From NCBI GenBank assembly GCA_027627225.1, contig CM051028.1, forward strand, positions 21,592,201 through 21,656,200: 64,000 bases of DNA. Direction: 5' to 3'. Below the pieces are notes generated by a model, which was given only the letters and a program-made list of their open reading frames with translations, was not told the DNA's origin and made no database searches. Both the position numbers and the translations under genes were made by a program. The DNA comes from Congeria kusceri (lineage: Eukaryota > Mollusca > Bivalvia > Myida > Dreissenidae). Below, in pieces: positions 23,629 to 36,114 of the stretch (its first letter is position 1; each line of letters opens with the position of its first letter).

Positions 23629-24641
23629 ATGTGAAATACTAAACTGAATACATGCTTAGTAACGCTAACGGAAAAATTTAACGGGGCATAAGCATATATA
23701 AATAATAACTACATTATTTGACTACAAATATTTAATGACATATCAATCTTCTTTTGACTACATATGTCAAAATCACAGATTGTTTTGCTGATATTTGAAT
23801 TTGAGGATTTACACAAATCAAGGAATTTAATACAATGAAACAATTATTCAACTATCTACCCAAGTTGAACAATACATGTAGTGTAATGTTTTCAATGGCG
23901 TGGTTTACGGTAGTTATTCCACCGACCATAATTAACCAATCATTGCAAATTCTGCCATTTAAGGCACAGTTTATAAACATATACTGCATTCAACAAATAA
24001 TAAGCACTCCCATCTTCTTAACTAAATCTACAGTATTTGCTGTAAACTGTCAAACCATGACCACGACTTTAGATTCAACATAAATGTTAAACTAGATATG
24101 ATGAAATAATAATCAAATAATTATATCATAACGAGTTTTATCAAGTATTTGCCATCCGCTTATTCACCTTTAATATTTGTAACTAACAATATGATATGTA
24201 TAGAATAATTAATTATTCAATATAAAACATACGAGCATATAGAAATAGAAGGACGCATTACCTCTAACACTGGTATGAGTACGTGTTTTTCCAATACTCA
24301 TAACTAAGAACATATGATGCATATCTAAGATATTTACAAAACCATTTGTTTTGAACAATCTTATAAAGTGTAAACATTCCTTACATGTTATCATTTGTGT
24401 ATTTTAATGCAACTCTGACAATACTGTTTATAACTGTGTCGGTGTTCCATGAAACCTTAATGTTTCAAACAAGAGTGAATCAAACAACTCATGAATATAG
24501 TCGTCAATTCATTTTTTCATAACTAGGCACTTTTTATCTTCACGATGTTTCGTGTCTATGTTGATCATTGTCCTGCTTTCTAGTTCCCACACTCCACCGT
24601 TTTCATCGCGTCTATTTTATCGCCGTACTCTTTGTCTTACA
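23629..24641. other. No gene seen
   Basis: AT-rich spacer; nothing recognised except that its right end (about 24620-24652) resembles the 125 bp tandem unit found at 25468-25825, see the LINE insertion entry. Confidence 0.4.
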
Positions 24642-24652
24642 GTTGTTATACC

Positions 24653-25467
24653 AAGTCAAGTCAAGTCAAGTCAAGTCAACTTTATTGGTATATACCATTG
24701 TACATAACCAAAACAATCAAGAAAGAACATGATGAACATAATAACAGTGTAAATCAAGATGAAAAGTATGTTACAAAGCGGATATGAGAAACTCATAAAT
24801 AATATTCCAAACAAATTAGGTAGGTAATACACTCGTGTCACTCAGTTGTCAATAATCGGTGTTCTGTATGGCAAAGTCAGTTTTTCAGAAGTAATCATAT
24901 GTTATTCTAAAATGTTAAAAAGTAATTGTTCAATGTTTTTAATGGAAACTCTATACTGAAACTACTTACACGCTAAACTACATTTAAAAATCGTACTGAC
25001 AACAACAACAACAAAAAAGTTTATTTATATCATTTTTATATTTTTTATTATTTAATTTTTTTTTTTTTTTTTTTTTTTGTTTTTTTTTTTTTTTTTTTTT
25101 AAATTAATTTAGGGTACATATCCGTCTGGTAGATTACCTAAATTAATGGATAGATAATCTTGAAGGATAGGTACTTAGAATTGATAATAAATTAATAATT
25201 TACTAATGAAATAAAAAGTAAGACTTAGTTCGAAAATCCCTCCCTGAGGATCATCTATACGAAACGAAATTATAGGTGATCTGGAAGGAAATATATTTTC
25301 ACAACTTACCCAAAGTTTAGTAATAATAATGTAATAACATTTTAATACTGTAATCTAAAGAGAACAAATATTAAAATGTCCAAAATCACAATATATATGT
25401 AATATTTTTCAAATCTGACAATTCAATTAGAAGAATGGCAGTAAAGTATAGACCTTATGATTCAGCT
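24653..25467 (-). mobile_element. 5'-truncated LINE 3' end with (TTGAC)n tail
   Basis: Read on the minus strand, the piece ends with 'accaataaagt' followed by four to five TTGAC repeats, the microsatellite-type tail of some non-LTR elements. It is flanked by GTTGTTATACCA at 24642-24653 and 25468-25479, a direct repeat of about 12 bp fitting a target-site duplication (the last base is ambiguous). The host sequence on both sides is the 125 bp tandem repeat, so the element split that array. No coding remains; the piece is 3' UTR. A T tract of about 45 bases (25056-25100) lies inside. Confidence 0.7.
25056..25100. repeat. Poly-T tract
   Basis: 45 bases of T with a single G at 25079, inside the minus-strand LINE remnant. 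The length may vary or be unreliable in the assembly. Confidence 0.85.
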
Positions 25468-25825
25468 GTTGTTATACCAGAACATCCATCCTCTTAGCTC
25501 GCTTACTGAGAACATTTAAGTTGCTAATTATCCTCTCCAAATCCTGCACTTTTCAATGGACACCAGTAATGATGTATACCCTTTGTCTAACAGTCGTTAT
25601 ACCAGAACATCCACCCTGTTAGCTCGCTTACTGAGAACATTTAAGCTGCTTATTATCCCCTCCAAATCCTGCACTGTTCAATGGACACCAGTAATGATGG
25701 ATACACTTTGTCTAACAGTCGGTATACCAGAACATCCACCCTCTCAGTTCGCTTACTGAGAACATTTAAGTTGCTTATTATCTCCTCCAAATCCTGCACT
25801 TTTCGATGGACTCCAGTAATGATGG
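25468..25825. repeat. 125 bp tandem repeat, about 2.9 copies
   Basis: Units start at about 25471, 25596 and 25721. Each contains 'gttataccagaacatccac', 'agctcgcttactgagaac', 'tcctccaaatcctgcact' and 'caccagtaatgatg'. A further diverged partial unit ('tttgtcttacagttgttata') lies at about 24629-24652, separated by the LINE insertion. Confidence 0.9.
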
Positions 25826-26093
25826 AATCAAACTTACAATTGTAATTGCCGAATTGTTAACGCCGATATCAAAATACAACCATATAAAACATATAAGAAA
25901 ACGTTGCTACTAATAGACCAACCATAACAGATGTGCACAATATTTCAAACAATAAATAAATAGCATACGCCGTAAATGGACATTTACTTTCACCTTTACA
26001 CTCCGTGATATATTGCTAATAATAATGTGTACAAGATCTTAGTTTAAGTTCATAACAATAGTAAGTATGTGATATTTCCAACGACTTTTGTTG

Positions 26094-26677
26094 TTACCAA
26101 TTTGTCCTTTGGTGCAAGTCCAACTTTATTTTTTCAGGGAGAAAGTTGTATTCATCATACTCGCTGATGTTATTGAACAGATGACAAAATTGTGTAAGTA
26201 GTTCATTATACAACTTATAATCCAAGTGAAAAGCTAATCGCAAAAGTTGCAAATCTTTCGCAATTTCCCGTTCTCTCATCGGCCGTCTGTCCATGGCTCT
26301 TATAGATGAATACAGTTGGTCCCTTGTTATAGGTAGGTTATCAATCAATGTATCAAAATAGCGTCTATATAATTCATGTTTCCTGCATGCAAGTGTTGTT
26401 ATTTCAGCTTCAGTTCCTGTAGATATAGCATTCGAACGAATATATTGCTGTCTGCTATCCAGCGAGTAATCAGACAACACTCCTATGCATAATACACGTA
26501 ATCTACTTAGAGAAAACGTATCAGCAACATTAAGGTAAAAGCAATATTTTTCGCACGGATAAGACCGAGGAAATTGCACGTTTGCATTAACAACGTCAAC
26601 AAGGCAATCTTCACATTTGTTGCGTAAATCTACTTGGTATTCCGATGTCAGTGGAAGAATGGACAACGCGATTTTAT
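26094..26677 (-). CDS. BTB gene 2, exon 2 (BTB end, BACK-like region, C-terminal motif)
   Basis: Acceptor ttttttccag with the exon starting at 26677; the split codon G|AT gives Asp, the same phase as the other copies. It reads DKIALSILPLTSEYQVDLR, NKCEDCLVDVV, then SLSRLRVLCIGVLSDYSL, ITTLACRKHELYRRYF, LRLAFHLDYKLYNELLTQF and the C-terminal DEYNFLPEKIKLDL. Frame open to a stop at 26094. Compared with gene 1 the middle part is strongly diverged while SEYQV, ACRKHE, LYNEL and the LP motif are kept. Pairs with the BTB exon at 27513-27834. Confidence 0.85.
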
Positions 26678-26827
26678 CTGGAAAAAAAACAAACAAACTA
26701 GAACTGCAATGTTATGGCGCAAATACCCCCGCCCCCGCATGCCGCTTTGTCACAAGAATATTGATACATGCTTACACGTTTTCAAGTGTAAACATTTATT
26801 GGAGAAACTGGATAAAGAAACTGAAGT

Positions 26828-27330
26828 AGGGGAACACTCCGTAAATAATGGAGATAGAGTTATAATTCTTGTGCAATTCACTAACAAACATCTATCATGT
26901 ATGAAGTTTGAGGTTAATCCGTTCAGTAGTTTTTGAGTAAATGTCATGACAAGAAAAACTGACAGAGAGAAATAACTCCGTAAATAATGCAGCTAGAGTT
27001 TTAATCTTGAGCAGTGCACTCTGCCTAAAAACCATTTAAACATGTATGAGGTTTGAGGTCAATCCCTGTAGTTTTTGAGAAAATGACCGGACATTGAAAT
27101 CTGATAAAGGGAAATAACTTCGTAGATAATACAGCTAGAATCATAAATATTGTGCACTGAACTCCGCCTAACAACCATCTATCTATGAATGAATTTGAAG
27201 ATGATATGTAAAAGGGTTGGCAAGTTATGCTCCGAACAAAACAAACTCACAAACAGACGGACAGACAGACAGACAGACAAGCTGATTCCAGTATGCTTCC
27301 CTTTCAATCTTTTTGTGTGGGCGGGGGTAT
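26828..27330. repeat. About 140 bp tandem repeat in the intron of BTB gene 2
   Basis: Three units with 'ataatgcagctagagtttta', 'gtgcactctgcctaa', 'gtatgaggtttgaggtcaat' and 'gtagtttttgagaaaatg', with marks near 26856, 26994 and 27137. The array ends in a GACAGACGGACAGACAGACA run (about 27262-27285) and 'gtgggcgggggtataa'. This layout is typical of molluscan interspersed repeats. Confidence 0.7.
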
Positions 27331-27512
27331 AAAAATAAAACCACAAACAGACATTCTATGTCATATTCATAATTGAAAATTTGTATTGTACAGGGAAGCC
27401 ATAGATTCGCAAACTGACACTTGTTGTAGAAAAGTAAGCACGGATTACAAATCTATATTCGAATTGTTGAATATTTACACATGAAACCGCGTTTGACAAG
27501 TTATAAATGTAC

Positions 27513-27834
27513 CTGAAACTTGTCCCTTTTTATCTGGGTAAATACAGCGAAGAAACGATAAGAACGGCAGCAGTTCTTTTACAGGTAAAGTTATTTCACT
27601 CTGATTCCTTTCTTTAAATTCACCCTGGAACATCGCTCGAAAGACAGGAGATGCCATGGACAACACAGATTTGATTACAGGGATCCGAACATCTTCAACA
27701 ATCAACGTTACATCAGCTAAACCGTGGGACTCTCCAAATTCACTAATGTCGACATCTGGTAACGTCTTTACACCAAATTCACTTGCGTCACTTGTTATAC
27801 TCCTGTTAGCTACATCTGTATTTCGAACAACCAA
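27513..27834 (-). CDS. BTB gene 2, exon 1 (BTB core), start uncertain
   Basis: The open frame reads VKTLPDVDISEFGESHGLAD, VTLIVEDVRIPVIKSVL, SMASPVFRAMFQGEFKERN, SEITLPVKELLPFLSFL and RCIYPDKKGQVS. The donor is TCAG|GTACAT at 27513/27512. The frame stays open upstream to about 27850 but has no ATG before the Met of SMASP; 27834 is a TTG. Either a further 5' exon is spliced on (several AG sites are available) or the start codon has been lost. The core itself is intact and very close to gene 1, with Ile at the canonical BTB His position. Confidence 0.75.
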
Positions 27835-27849
27835 GCAGTAGTTAAAATT

Positions 27850-29240
27850 GAAACAAGTTATTGCTACATTTTAAAACTGCAATCAATGTAGCTCTTGTTA
27901 ATATAGGTGTATGCAAACTTTGCCGTATATTGTTATAATGACTACTGATGCGAACAGAATTCTGATTATCCAACAACTGTGCATAGACAATTAAAAACAA
28001 TAATAATCATCATATTTTGCAGCACCCTCTGACAATACCATTACAGCCAAATCTGGAAGCCAGTGTGGGAGAGATAGTGCTGCATTTGAGGGTAGATGCC
28101 TTGTCATAAATAAGACCTTTCTGTGCCGTTTATCCTTACGTTTTCTGACTGATTATAAAACATAAGGATTATAAGGATTATTATGCGTTCAGGTGTCTGT
28201 TTTACAAGTATCTTCAGAGCAAGCCCTTGAGTAATTCTAGAAAATTTGGGTAAAACTCGTTCTCAACTTTGGCTTTATACATAAATTTTACATATGCAGA
28301 ACAAAGTACAAAAACGGTAAGTATCAAAAGTATTACAGAAACGTTGAGATGTCGCCGAAGATCAATTCATGTAAGGTTGCTTGGTTGCTTTAACCAATAA
28401 CATGCGCGAAAACGCATCGAATTTAGTTATGATTACTAGCCTGACACAGACAGATGAAATAAATAGTAACATTTTTCCTTAAAGTCTACAAGCATCGTCT
28501 GGTACCAAAATGTCAAACAAGAAAGAATAACTGTGTTCTCGCATACAAAGCATATTTAAACGATTTACCGAAGCACATTCTTTAAAACGCTTTAATACAG
28601 GGAGCGACATTATAAATCAAACACGATCCTAGCGACTCAGAACGACCAACACCCGAATCGCTTATAACGGATTGTTCAAATTAATTGTACATAAATGAAA
28701 TTATTCTCTTTTCGAAAAATACGGTATTGTACGGTATTTAGTTGATTTTAGTGTGTTTACAGCAAAGTTTGGCGGGTTATGCACGGAATTCTCGTGCAAG
28801 GGTATATGAGCCGTGTATAGGAAATTTATCGTCGTTCGAGGTCTGTATTTGGAAGCAACAAGGTGGATAAAGAAAGAAGCAGTATTCTCTCCCGCCCGCC
28901 CATAATTATTGTTTCAGATGATACGTGGCAGAGCTCACTGTGTTATAGATTTAATGATTATATATATATATACTGACTTTGCAAAGTTTCAATCGCACTT
29001 TAGTTTGTTTTCAGTTAAGCTTTCGAGGGTTTATCCAATGATCAGATGTTTGGCCAGTCGATACTGTATGGCGCACCTGGCTTCCTCAACCACTCTACCG
29101 TGTCAACAGTAGACGTCTAACTTACTTTTTTATTGATGCTACAGTTGTTGCATGAGCGCTAGAATACAAGAACATCGTTTTATGTGTAAACAATTAAATG
29201 CTGTCAAATACAAATACCAATTGCTATTTGTGTTGTGTTT
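27850..29240. other. 5' flank of BTB gene 2, no gene seen
   Basis: No recognisable gene. A short 'tatatatatata' run lies at about 28960. Could hold the promoter and an upstream exon of BTB gene 2. Confidence 0.4.
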
Positions 29241-29251
29241 TTGTATTGATA

Positions 29252-29400
29252 TGAATAAAGATTGATGATGGTAATGATGATGATGGTGATGATAATTATG
29301 GCCATAATTATGGTGACCGTGATGGTGATAATGATGGTGATGTTGATGTGAATATCATATTATGTGATGATGATGCTGATGATGGTAATGTGTGAGCAAG
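29252..29400. repeat. GAT/GATGGT microsatellite
   Basis: Imperfect iterations of gatgatggt/gatgatgat with one interruption 'aattatggccataattatgg', itself a palindrome. Simple-sequence DNA. Confidence 0.85.
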
Positions 29401-30349
29401 TCTTTTTGATAGTTCTATTTCTCAGTATTCTAAGAATAGAGAATAATGAATTTACTCACGAAAAGGGTAACTGTACTTAACAATGCAACACACTGTTCAA
29501 TGTAACTGTGACGAGCGTGTTGACTTTTAATGGTTTCAAACAGTGTTGAGTACAGTGTTTAAGTCTTGCGAAACAAAAGAAGAATAATGGTCGTCAATAT
29601 GTCTTGAAAAGCACAGTGACCTACTGCCAAGATACAAAATGAGTGTTATGCTTTGGGCTGTGTAACTTTTTCTTGTGTTGGTACATTATTTTCAATATAT
29701 CGATACATAAATTCTGAAAATTATGTCAATATTTTAGACAATACTTTGTGGTAGTAATTGAAAACCCTTCTTGAAATCTTCTTGGATTTTTCAAGATGAC
29801 AATAATCTATCCGGAAGCGAGTAGAGAAGTGCATAAAGGTGGGTCCTATCGTCCTCTGAATGGCATTAAAGCCTTGGTCGACACAATTTAAAGAAATATG
29901 TTACTGATGTTAGAAGTCGCATTTTAAACATCTTTTCCTACTTACATTTACATAAAAACCAATAATCAATGCTGTTCTAACGGTTGCAAGGCCTTTGGGC
30001 TGAAGATAAAATATGTATTTCAGGATACATAGCCGTCACCCATAATTCTAGATCAATAGAGCCCCAAAGACAGATCGAGTGTTGAGCCAAGATTAAAACG
30101 GTATTATCGTATCCTGAAAGACACGACGCAGCTGCGCGTATTTTGAATTAAATGCATATGCCTGGCCTCCAATAGCCGCATGGATGACACAAATCAGTTC
30201 ACATTTCTATCCGGTCAAACTCCTTGACAACGAACTTTTCAGATAAGATAATTTCCCAATTTATAACCTGGACTTTCTGATATGTATTTTCGTTGGTTTT
30301 TAGCAGTAGGGATCTTAGTTCGACCAATTCCCCATTTCAAATCTCTTGT
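29401..30349. other. No gene seen
   Basis: AT-rich spacer, nothing recognised. Confidence 0.4.
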
Positions 30350-30379
30350 CTAACTGGAAGTGGTACAATAACATTTTTT

Positions 30380-30570
30380 GTTTAAAACACCTTTTGCTGG
30401 ACTGGTATCCACCGGTTCAGACTTAACCGGTTCAGCTGCGTCCACGCGCTCCGTGATAGTGGCTAATGCTGACTGAGCCGACCCGACATTTGGCGTTCCC
30501 ATGGTCTGTACAGACTCCGTCCCCCTTGGTCGGCGTGTCCATGGTCGGCGTTTCCGTGGAGGCAGGGTAA
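30380..30570 (-). other. GC-richer open segment of unknown origin
   Basis: A minus-strand open segment reads RKRRPWTRRPRGTESVQTMG, PNVGSAQSALATITERVDA and AEPVKSEPVDTSPAK. Its base composition is much richer in GC than its surroundings and it looks low-complexity but coding-like. I do not recognise a family. It could be an exon fragment or part of a retroelement gag given the zinc-knuckle-like piece next to it on the other strand. Confidence 0.3.
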
Positions 30571-30694
30571 TATAAAACAAAAGACGTAAATTATATAGAT
30601 GCACGAACAAATTATTATAAAGTAAAACTACAAATCAGTTAAAATACGTTTAAGTACTTGGTTCGTGCTTTATTTTTTTATTTATTCTTTAATT

Positions 30695-30890
30695 TATTAA
30701 TAGATAACTGCAAGAAGGTGGGACATTTCAAAAAGATATGCGAGTCAAGTGTGACCGAAATCACCGGAGACGCCCCTGTACAAAGCCACAATTGTTTTAT
30801 GATCAATTTCTACAGCGACAATTTGTATTCAGTCGAATGTAAAAGCGAACAAGTTCGACTACCTTATCGGATCAGATACCCAGCCAAATA
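30695..30890 (+). pseudogene. Possible retroelement gag fragment with broken zinc knuckle
   Basis: The plus strand reads DNCKKVGHFKKICES followed by GDAPVQSHNCFMINFYS. The C...GH....C pattern resembles a gag CCHC knuckle that has lost its first half. No protease, reverse transcriptase or LTR was found nearby. Weak call. Confidence 0.3.
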
Positions 30891-31214
30891 GTACTTAAAA
30901 AAGAAAGCACGCTTTATTAAAGTTTCCTTTAATCAACATTATATGCTACTTACTCAGTATCGAACGCAAGGTATAAACACATTAATAAAAAAATATGGCC
31001 GAAATTACTTTATCGGTACGAATGCTCATGAACAGTTAACTCTAGGACAACTAATGAACCACAAGTCTAGTAAACTCTTCCTTGGAAAACAAATTGGTTT
31101 ACCGCGTATTCTCGAGCGAATAAACATTGATTAGCCTACTTTAATATCTTTACAAGGCTAAAGAAATTTCACCTATACATGATATACAATATAAATGATT
31201 AAGCACACCATACA

Positions 31215-31262
31215 CTCGTGTTTACACATGGATTTCACATGGTTTACACATGGTTTACTCAG
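31215..31262. repeat. Short tandem of 'tttacacatgg'
   Basis: Three to four imperfect units of about 11-12 bases. Confidence 0.6.
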
Positions 31263-31699
31263 TTCCTAAGCTTTCATGAGTAGAATTTATCAGAGATGGG
31301 GATAAAGTTGACACTCAAGAGATATCATTCCTTTGTAAATCTTCCGTTCCGCGCTTTAACATAAACTGTACGAGTTTGGACTCGATACGACGAGTTCATC
31401 TTCATTGAGAATGCCTCACTATTCGCAAAAAAGGCTTCATTGCACTTTTAATGGTTTAACACATTATAAATTATGATATGCACCTTTTATTGAGTTTTAC
31501 TTTGTATATTTTGTTTCTAGTTATCGAGTTTAAGATGCAATTTTGACAATTGGTGCAAAAGTTGTGTGGAAATAAATTGAAATTAGTATAATACAAGTTT
31601 CCGGGTTTGAGTCATGTGTTTTATATTTTTCTTTGTAGTACGTTCAAAGAACATTTATACACATGATCATTTTATGTCATTTGCTATTACTAACTATTG

Positions 31700-32785
31700 A
31701 TGCATTTATAAATAGAACAAGAGGACCATGATGGTTCTGGAAAATGAAGAAACAATAGATTTTGATGTACTTTTGTTGCAGTTTTGGAGAACGAGTTGTT
31801 ATGTGATAATTGCAATGGCTGTGCTATAAGGTCAAGTTTTGCCCTTTCTTTGTTCATTTTCTGTCCAATGATGATAAACGATTTTTTTTTGCCAAACAAG
31901 GGGAAATAAATCTGGTGTTCGTGGTATAATCAAGCCCAGTTTTGGCTTCTGCTGCGATCTAAGGTCAAACATTAACTGTAGAAGTTTGGTCAAGATTGGA
32001 TGAATATAAAGTGTATTTTAGAAAAAAAAGGCATTTTTGCATTCAAATTGAGTTTTTGTTTTATTGGATAAGGGGCAATAACTCTACTGTTCCAGGTGCA
32101 ATCTGGATCATTAACATTGAATCCCAACTAAGCTTTATGGTCATACACAAACACTGCAGGTTTAGTCAACATTGAATAAAAAATTTCATGTGCAAGCCAA
32201 TCATGGATAGCGTTTGAGTTTTTATCCACACACAAGGGGCAATAACTCTGATGTTTCCTACCTGATTTTGTTTATATTTGACTTCACCTGTAATCTTATG
32301 GTCATAGACAAACTGTGCAAGATTGGTGATTATTGGATGAAAAATGATGTATCCATCCTGAATAATGTCCTTTTTTCACAAACAAGGGCAATTACTCCGG
32401 TGTTTATAACACGACCTGGCCCATGGTTTGGCTTCTGCTGAGATCGGATGCTCATACACAATCTGTGAATGTTTGATCCAGATTGGATGGAAAATAAAGT
32501 CTATATGTTGAAAAAAGGCATTTCTGACCTTTAGCATTAAAAAGGAGGAATGCCTCTAGTGCTACTGCTGCGATCTGGCCCTATCACAATCCCGTCCGAG
32601 ATTTCATGGTCATACACAAACTGTGCAAGTTTCGTCAAGACTGGATACAAAGTGAAGTCTCTATCGTGAGAACGAACAAATTGTTGACGGCACACGGACG
32701 ACGGACGCTTGAAGACGGACGACGCAGGAGAGGTCCCCTATACCAATAGCTCACCGAGCACTTCGTGCTTAGGTGAGCTAAAAAG
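31700..32785 (+). repeat. Molluscan-type tandem interspersed repeat with palindromic tail
   Basis: Five diverged units of about 160-175 bp carry 'aaggggcaataactct', 'tcatacacaaactgtgca' and 'gtttggtcaagattggatg' variants, with marks near 31898, 32070, 32234, 32385 and 32541. They are followed by a GACGGACGACGGACG run and end in the palindrome TAGCTCACC...GGTGAGCTA (32747-32780). No coding frame. This tail style is widespread in bivalve genomes by my recollection and supports the taxonomic inference. Confidence 0.8.
32747..32780. repeat. Palindromic repeat tail
   Basis: TAGCTCACCgAGCAC-TTC-GTGCTtAGGTGAGCTA: an imperfect 15 bp stem with a small loop, closing the tandem repeat above. Confidence 0.85.
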
Positions 32786-34060
32786 ATTTGTCATTTACAT
32801 ATTTTGTCGTTGTTGTAGTTGTTTACTAAGTATAAAATCTTTCCGGAATGACTCCTGGCATTATTCACTGCAGACGAATTTAAACCGCCCCGCCCCAGAC
32901 ACGCAAAAGTGAACATTCAATTTAAAACTTCTCTCTAGCTATAGAAGGACTATAAGGTAAATTAAGACAAAAATTAAATTTACACTGATCTTGATTTTGA
33001 TCGATTTGTAATGCTGATGCAATATAATTTCATAATTAATACGATTTGAATACGTTTCGTTTAGTCTTGATTTTCTTTAAAATTTCATTCCCACTAAATT
33101 TAATATATTTAAAACAGAAACAAACCATAAAAAGTAGTTAGAACAAAGTGAACGCAGTTGGTTGATACAATAACCTTTTTTTTATTCAAATTATTGATAA
33201 AGGAAACCAATACCGTAATATAAAACTCGTTGTATCTGTGGATAACATCATGTACCGAATAAATCTAGTACTATATTTTAGTATTCATAGCGTTCTGAGC
33301 AAAAAAATATTCATATCTACAACCGCACATTAGTCCTTCTACTTAATCGCATTCTCTTTAAACAGAAATTATATAACACAATGTCAACAAATTTAACTAC
33401 AGTTGGTTTTAATGCAAATGAGAACCGTTATAAACTTGGACGATTCGAAACAGGTAAATGAGACGATTTAAATTATAGCGTGTTTGTAAACAAAACATTC
33501 ACTATTCCCCCTAATTTCAATAAATGGTTGATCCCCTCATTATCAACAAAATTTAAACCGACTATACCTGAAGAAAATCCTGTGTTGATGTGCGACATTA
33601 AGGCCGCAAAGCGATAACTTAAAACCTTACGTTTGTTTTGTTCACTCGGGGATTCTACACGGTTAACGATCGAGCAACCCTTATCAGGCCACTTGACAGG
33701 TTCGCTGTCGGAAATCTCATATCTCATGATTTAGTTTATACTACCCGAAGAGGGGGTGGGGGCAGATAGTTCCCGTTTTGTCCGTCCGTTTCAATCTTAT
33801 TACAGCAATTCAGTTTGTCATTGTATCAAAAACCTGTTCCCTCAAATTGTATACGTAATTGTTTCTGTCCGTCCTTCTGTCCTGCCGTCCGCCCGTTACT
33901 TTGTTTTCACGCGAGTTCCCAGAATAAATGACTCGAATCATATGAATCTTTATGTGCAGCTTTTTTACCACGTAATATTTAGTGTTTACTATTGATTAAT
34001 TGTTTTCAAAATAAAGACAAAAAATGATGGGATAATTGAAATACTAGGCAAGTGGTAAGT
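32786..34060. other. No gene seen; repeat edges with CCGT-rich runs
   Basis: Contains 'gtccgtccgtttc' (about 33780) and 'ctgtccgtccttctgtcctg' (about 33868), edges of a repeat family. An 84-codon minus frame at 33473-33727 has no recognisable motif and is not called. Confidence 0.4.
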
Positions 34061-34231
34061 TAAGATATATATAATCTGACACGAGTTGTCATTTCATACC
34101 ATAGTTTATTAAACGAGTTCAGGAATTTTGTTTGTAAGCGAGCCTTTGGTGAGCTTATTAACCAATTGCCTCGACGGGTTTAATAAAATAAGGTATGAAA
34201 TTACAACAAGTGTCAGATATTTTATATCGCA
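34061..34231. mobile_element. Small MITE-like foldback
   Basis: Left arm (about 34061-34125) and right arm (about 34170-34231) are reverse complements with scattered differences. They share 'atctgacac.agttgt.attt', 'cataccata.tttattaaac' and 'cgagttc/cgacggg'. Total about 170 bp with a short loop. No target duplication was identified. Confidence 0.65.
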
Positions 34232-35127
34232 TGCTTTTAAACGAAACAAAAAACCCCTAATTATACAAAAACATGTTGTTAGATCCCAAAAGTTGTGGAC
34301 GTCATTTCATGTTGACGACGTCATTTCACAAAAATAACGTCCTCCGATTGGTCAGTCAAATAATAATATAGAGCCAATGAAAACTCTCAAAATTTTATCT
34401 TACACATGTGTAAATTAAAAATATTCGTAATGGCTGTATTGCATGACAAACTAGGTATAGCTTGTGATGAAAGTTTATTTTGTGTCAGCACTAATGCGTG
34501 GACCACTCGCCAAAGCTCGTAGTTCAGGTTTTATAGGCCTCGCTAATATAGAGTGAAATATTTTAAAACTGTTATGAGTTATTAACAAAATATTCAAGTC
34601 GTTTACTTATTATATCAGGAGAATCAGTATACAATGCCGTTAGTGTCATATGTAGTGTAATGAAACCGATTGATGCCAGCAATGGATAAACTAATAAATG
34701 GCTGCGCCACTGAGACTAGCGAAAATATTGTTTATTTGACCACTACGGAAAATACAATTAACGATCTAACACTGAATTATACAAATGTCCTCTTTACCTT
34801 TTGCCGTGCAGGAAACATACCATGGCATTGCGTTTTATTTGAACACAACCAAAAAGCGACAATCATTTGACCGTCAGCTGCATTACATGTTTAAACATAC
34901 TTGGACATTCAGTGTAAGATAAGCAATAACGTACCCGTAACATCATGTCAGTTCATGATTTTATTATTACTATGAAAGTAATAAATTGCAGTTTACTGTC
35001 AAATATTTGCGTGTGAGCGACATTCGAAAAAACTAATTATTGGTCACTTTTCATATGAAACCTTGTGTGCGTTCAATTTTTTATTACCTATAACCCTATT
35101 TTTTCGGCGTAGCTGTCATTCAACAAC
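34232..35127. other. No gene seen
   Basis: Includes TGACGTCA-like and CCAAT words at about 34310-34380 similar to those near 364-391. Nothing else recognised. Confidence 0.4.
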
Positions 35128-35600
35128 TTATTTGTTTATATTTCGTTGCAGTTGCAAGTCCCACTGTATTTCTTCTGGAAGACATTTACACACTTCATCT
35201 ACACTTACGCGTACAAAATCATGACGAAATGATGAAAGTAGTTTATTATACAAGTTACGTTTAAATGTACGAGCGAGTCGCTATGCCCGTAAATCCATTT
35301 CGACGTTCGTCCCTTTCCTAAACAGCAAGAGATGGCTACTTGTATTCAAATTTAATGTTACCTTATCGACAGTAAACATGTCAATCAATTCTTTTATCTC
35401 GTGTTCGTTTATTTTATGTTTCCTGTCGGCTGTGATTGCTATTTCAGATTCAGTTGCTGCCGATATGTTATAGGAACGAATAGGCGCTTCCCAGGTATCC
35501 AATGGGTAACTAGACACCAATCGCACTAACAATTCACGCAATCTATTTAGATTAATTGTTTCTGCATTATGTAGGTAAAGAAAATATTTTTCGCACATTG
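35128..35600 (-). pseudogene. BTB array copy 3, truncated exon 2
   Basis: The minus strand reads CEKYFLYLHNAETINLNRLR, ELLVRLVSSYPLDTW, IRSYNISAATESEIAITAD and RKHKINEHE. After an in-frame TAG (near 35283) it continues RLARTFKRNLYNKLLSSF and CLPEEIQWDLQLQRNINK, then a stop at 35128. The 5' part (the end of the BTB fold and the CEDCL segment) is missing: homology stops at about 35600, where a repeat has been inserted. Clear pseudogene. Confidence 0.85.
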
Positions 35601-35604
35601 ACCC

Positions 35605-36110
35605 GACCTCTGGTCAGAACAAAATAGTGCATAAACTTTATATCGCCTTTTATGGGTACTAGTTAACAAAGTTTCGTGAAAATATATGTTCGAGCTATCG
35701 CAGTATTGAGAATTTTCTAGTTTAGTCACAGTCAAGCGATCTCTAGCCTCAAGTGACCTAAAGCGAAATAAAGGTTGTGCATAATCCTATAATCACCTTT
35801 AATCTGTATACCAAGTTTCATGATGGCATCTCATGTACTTTTCGAGTTGGTACAGTATTACATTTATTTTATATTTTAAGGTACAGTCACTTGACCCTTG
35901 ACCTCCAATGAAACATAAAAGGTCGTGTATAAGCTTCACATCACATGCCGTTTATCTGTAAACCACGTTTTATGAAAATATTTTTATTACTTTTTGATTA
36001 TCGCATGATTTATTTTTTGCGGAGAGACGGACTGTAAGAAAGACAGAGGGATGGACGGACGGACGGATGGCAAACCTATTGTCCCCTCCGGCAAAACACC
36101 AGTAGGGAAC
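35605..36110. repeat. Interspersed repeat inserted in BTB copy 3
   Basis: Contains two diverged units ('taccaagtttcatgatgg', 'cacttgacccttgacctcc', 'ataaaaggtcgtgtataag') and a terminal GACGGACGGACGG run (about 36053-36068) with 'ccggcaaaacaccagtaggg'. It sits exactly between the homologous parts of exon 2 and exon 1. Confidence 0.65.
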
Positions 36111-36114
36111 TAAT

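Noticed and set aside
25468..25825. CRISPR-like array
   Set aside because: Units are 125 bp long, head to tail without unique spacers, and the genome is animal.
30695..30890. Complete Ty3/gypsy or retrovirus-like element
   Set aside because: Only a half zinc-knuckle string is visible; no protease, reverse transcriptase, integrase or LTRs were found within several kb.
33473..33727. An 84-codon minus-strand gene
   Set aside because: No recognisable motif, no splice partners and AT-rich repeat edges nearby; not supportable.
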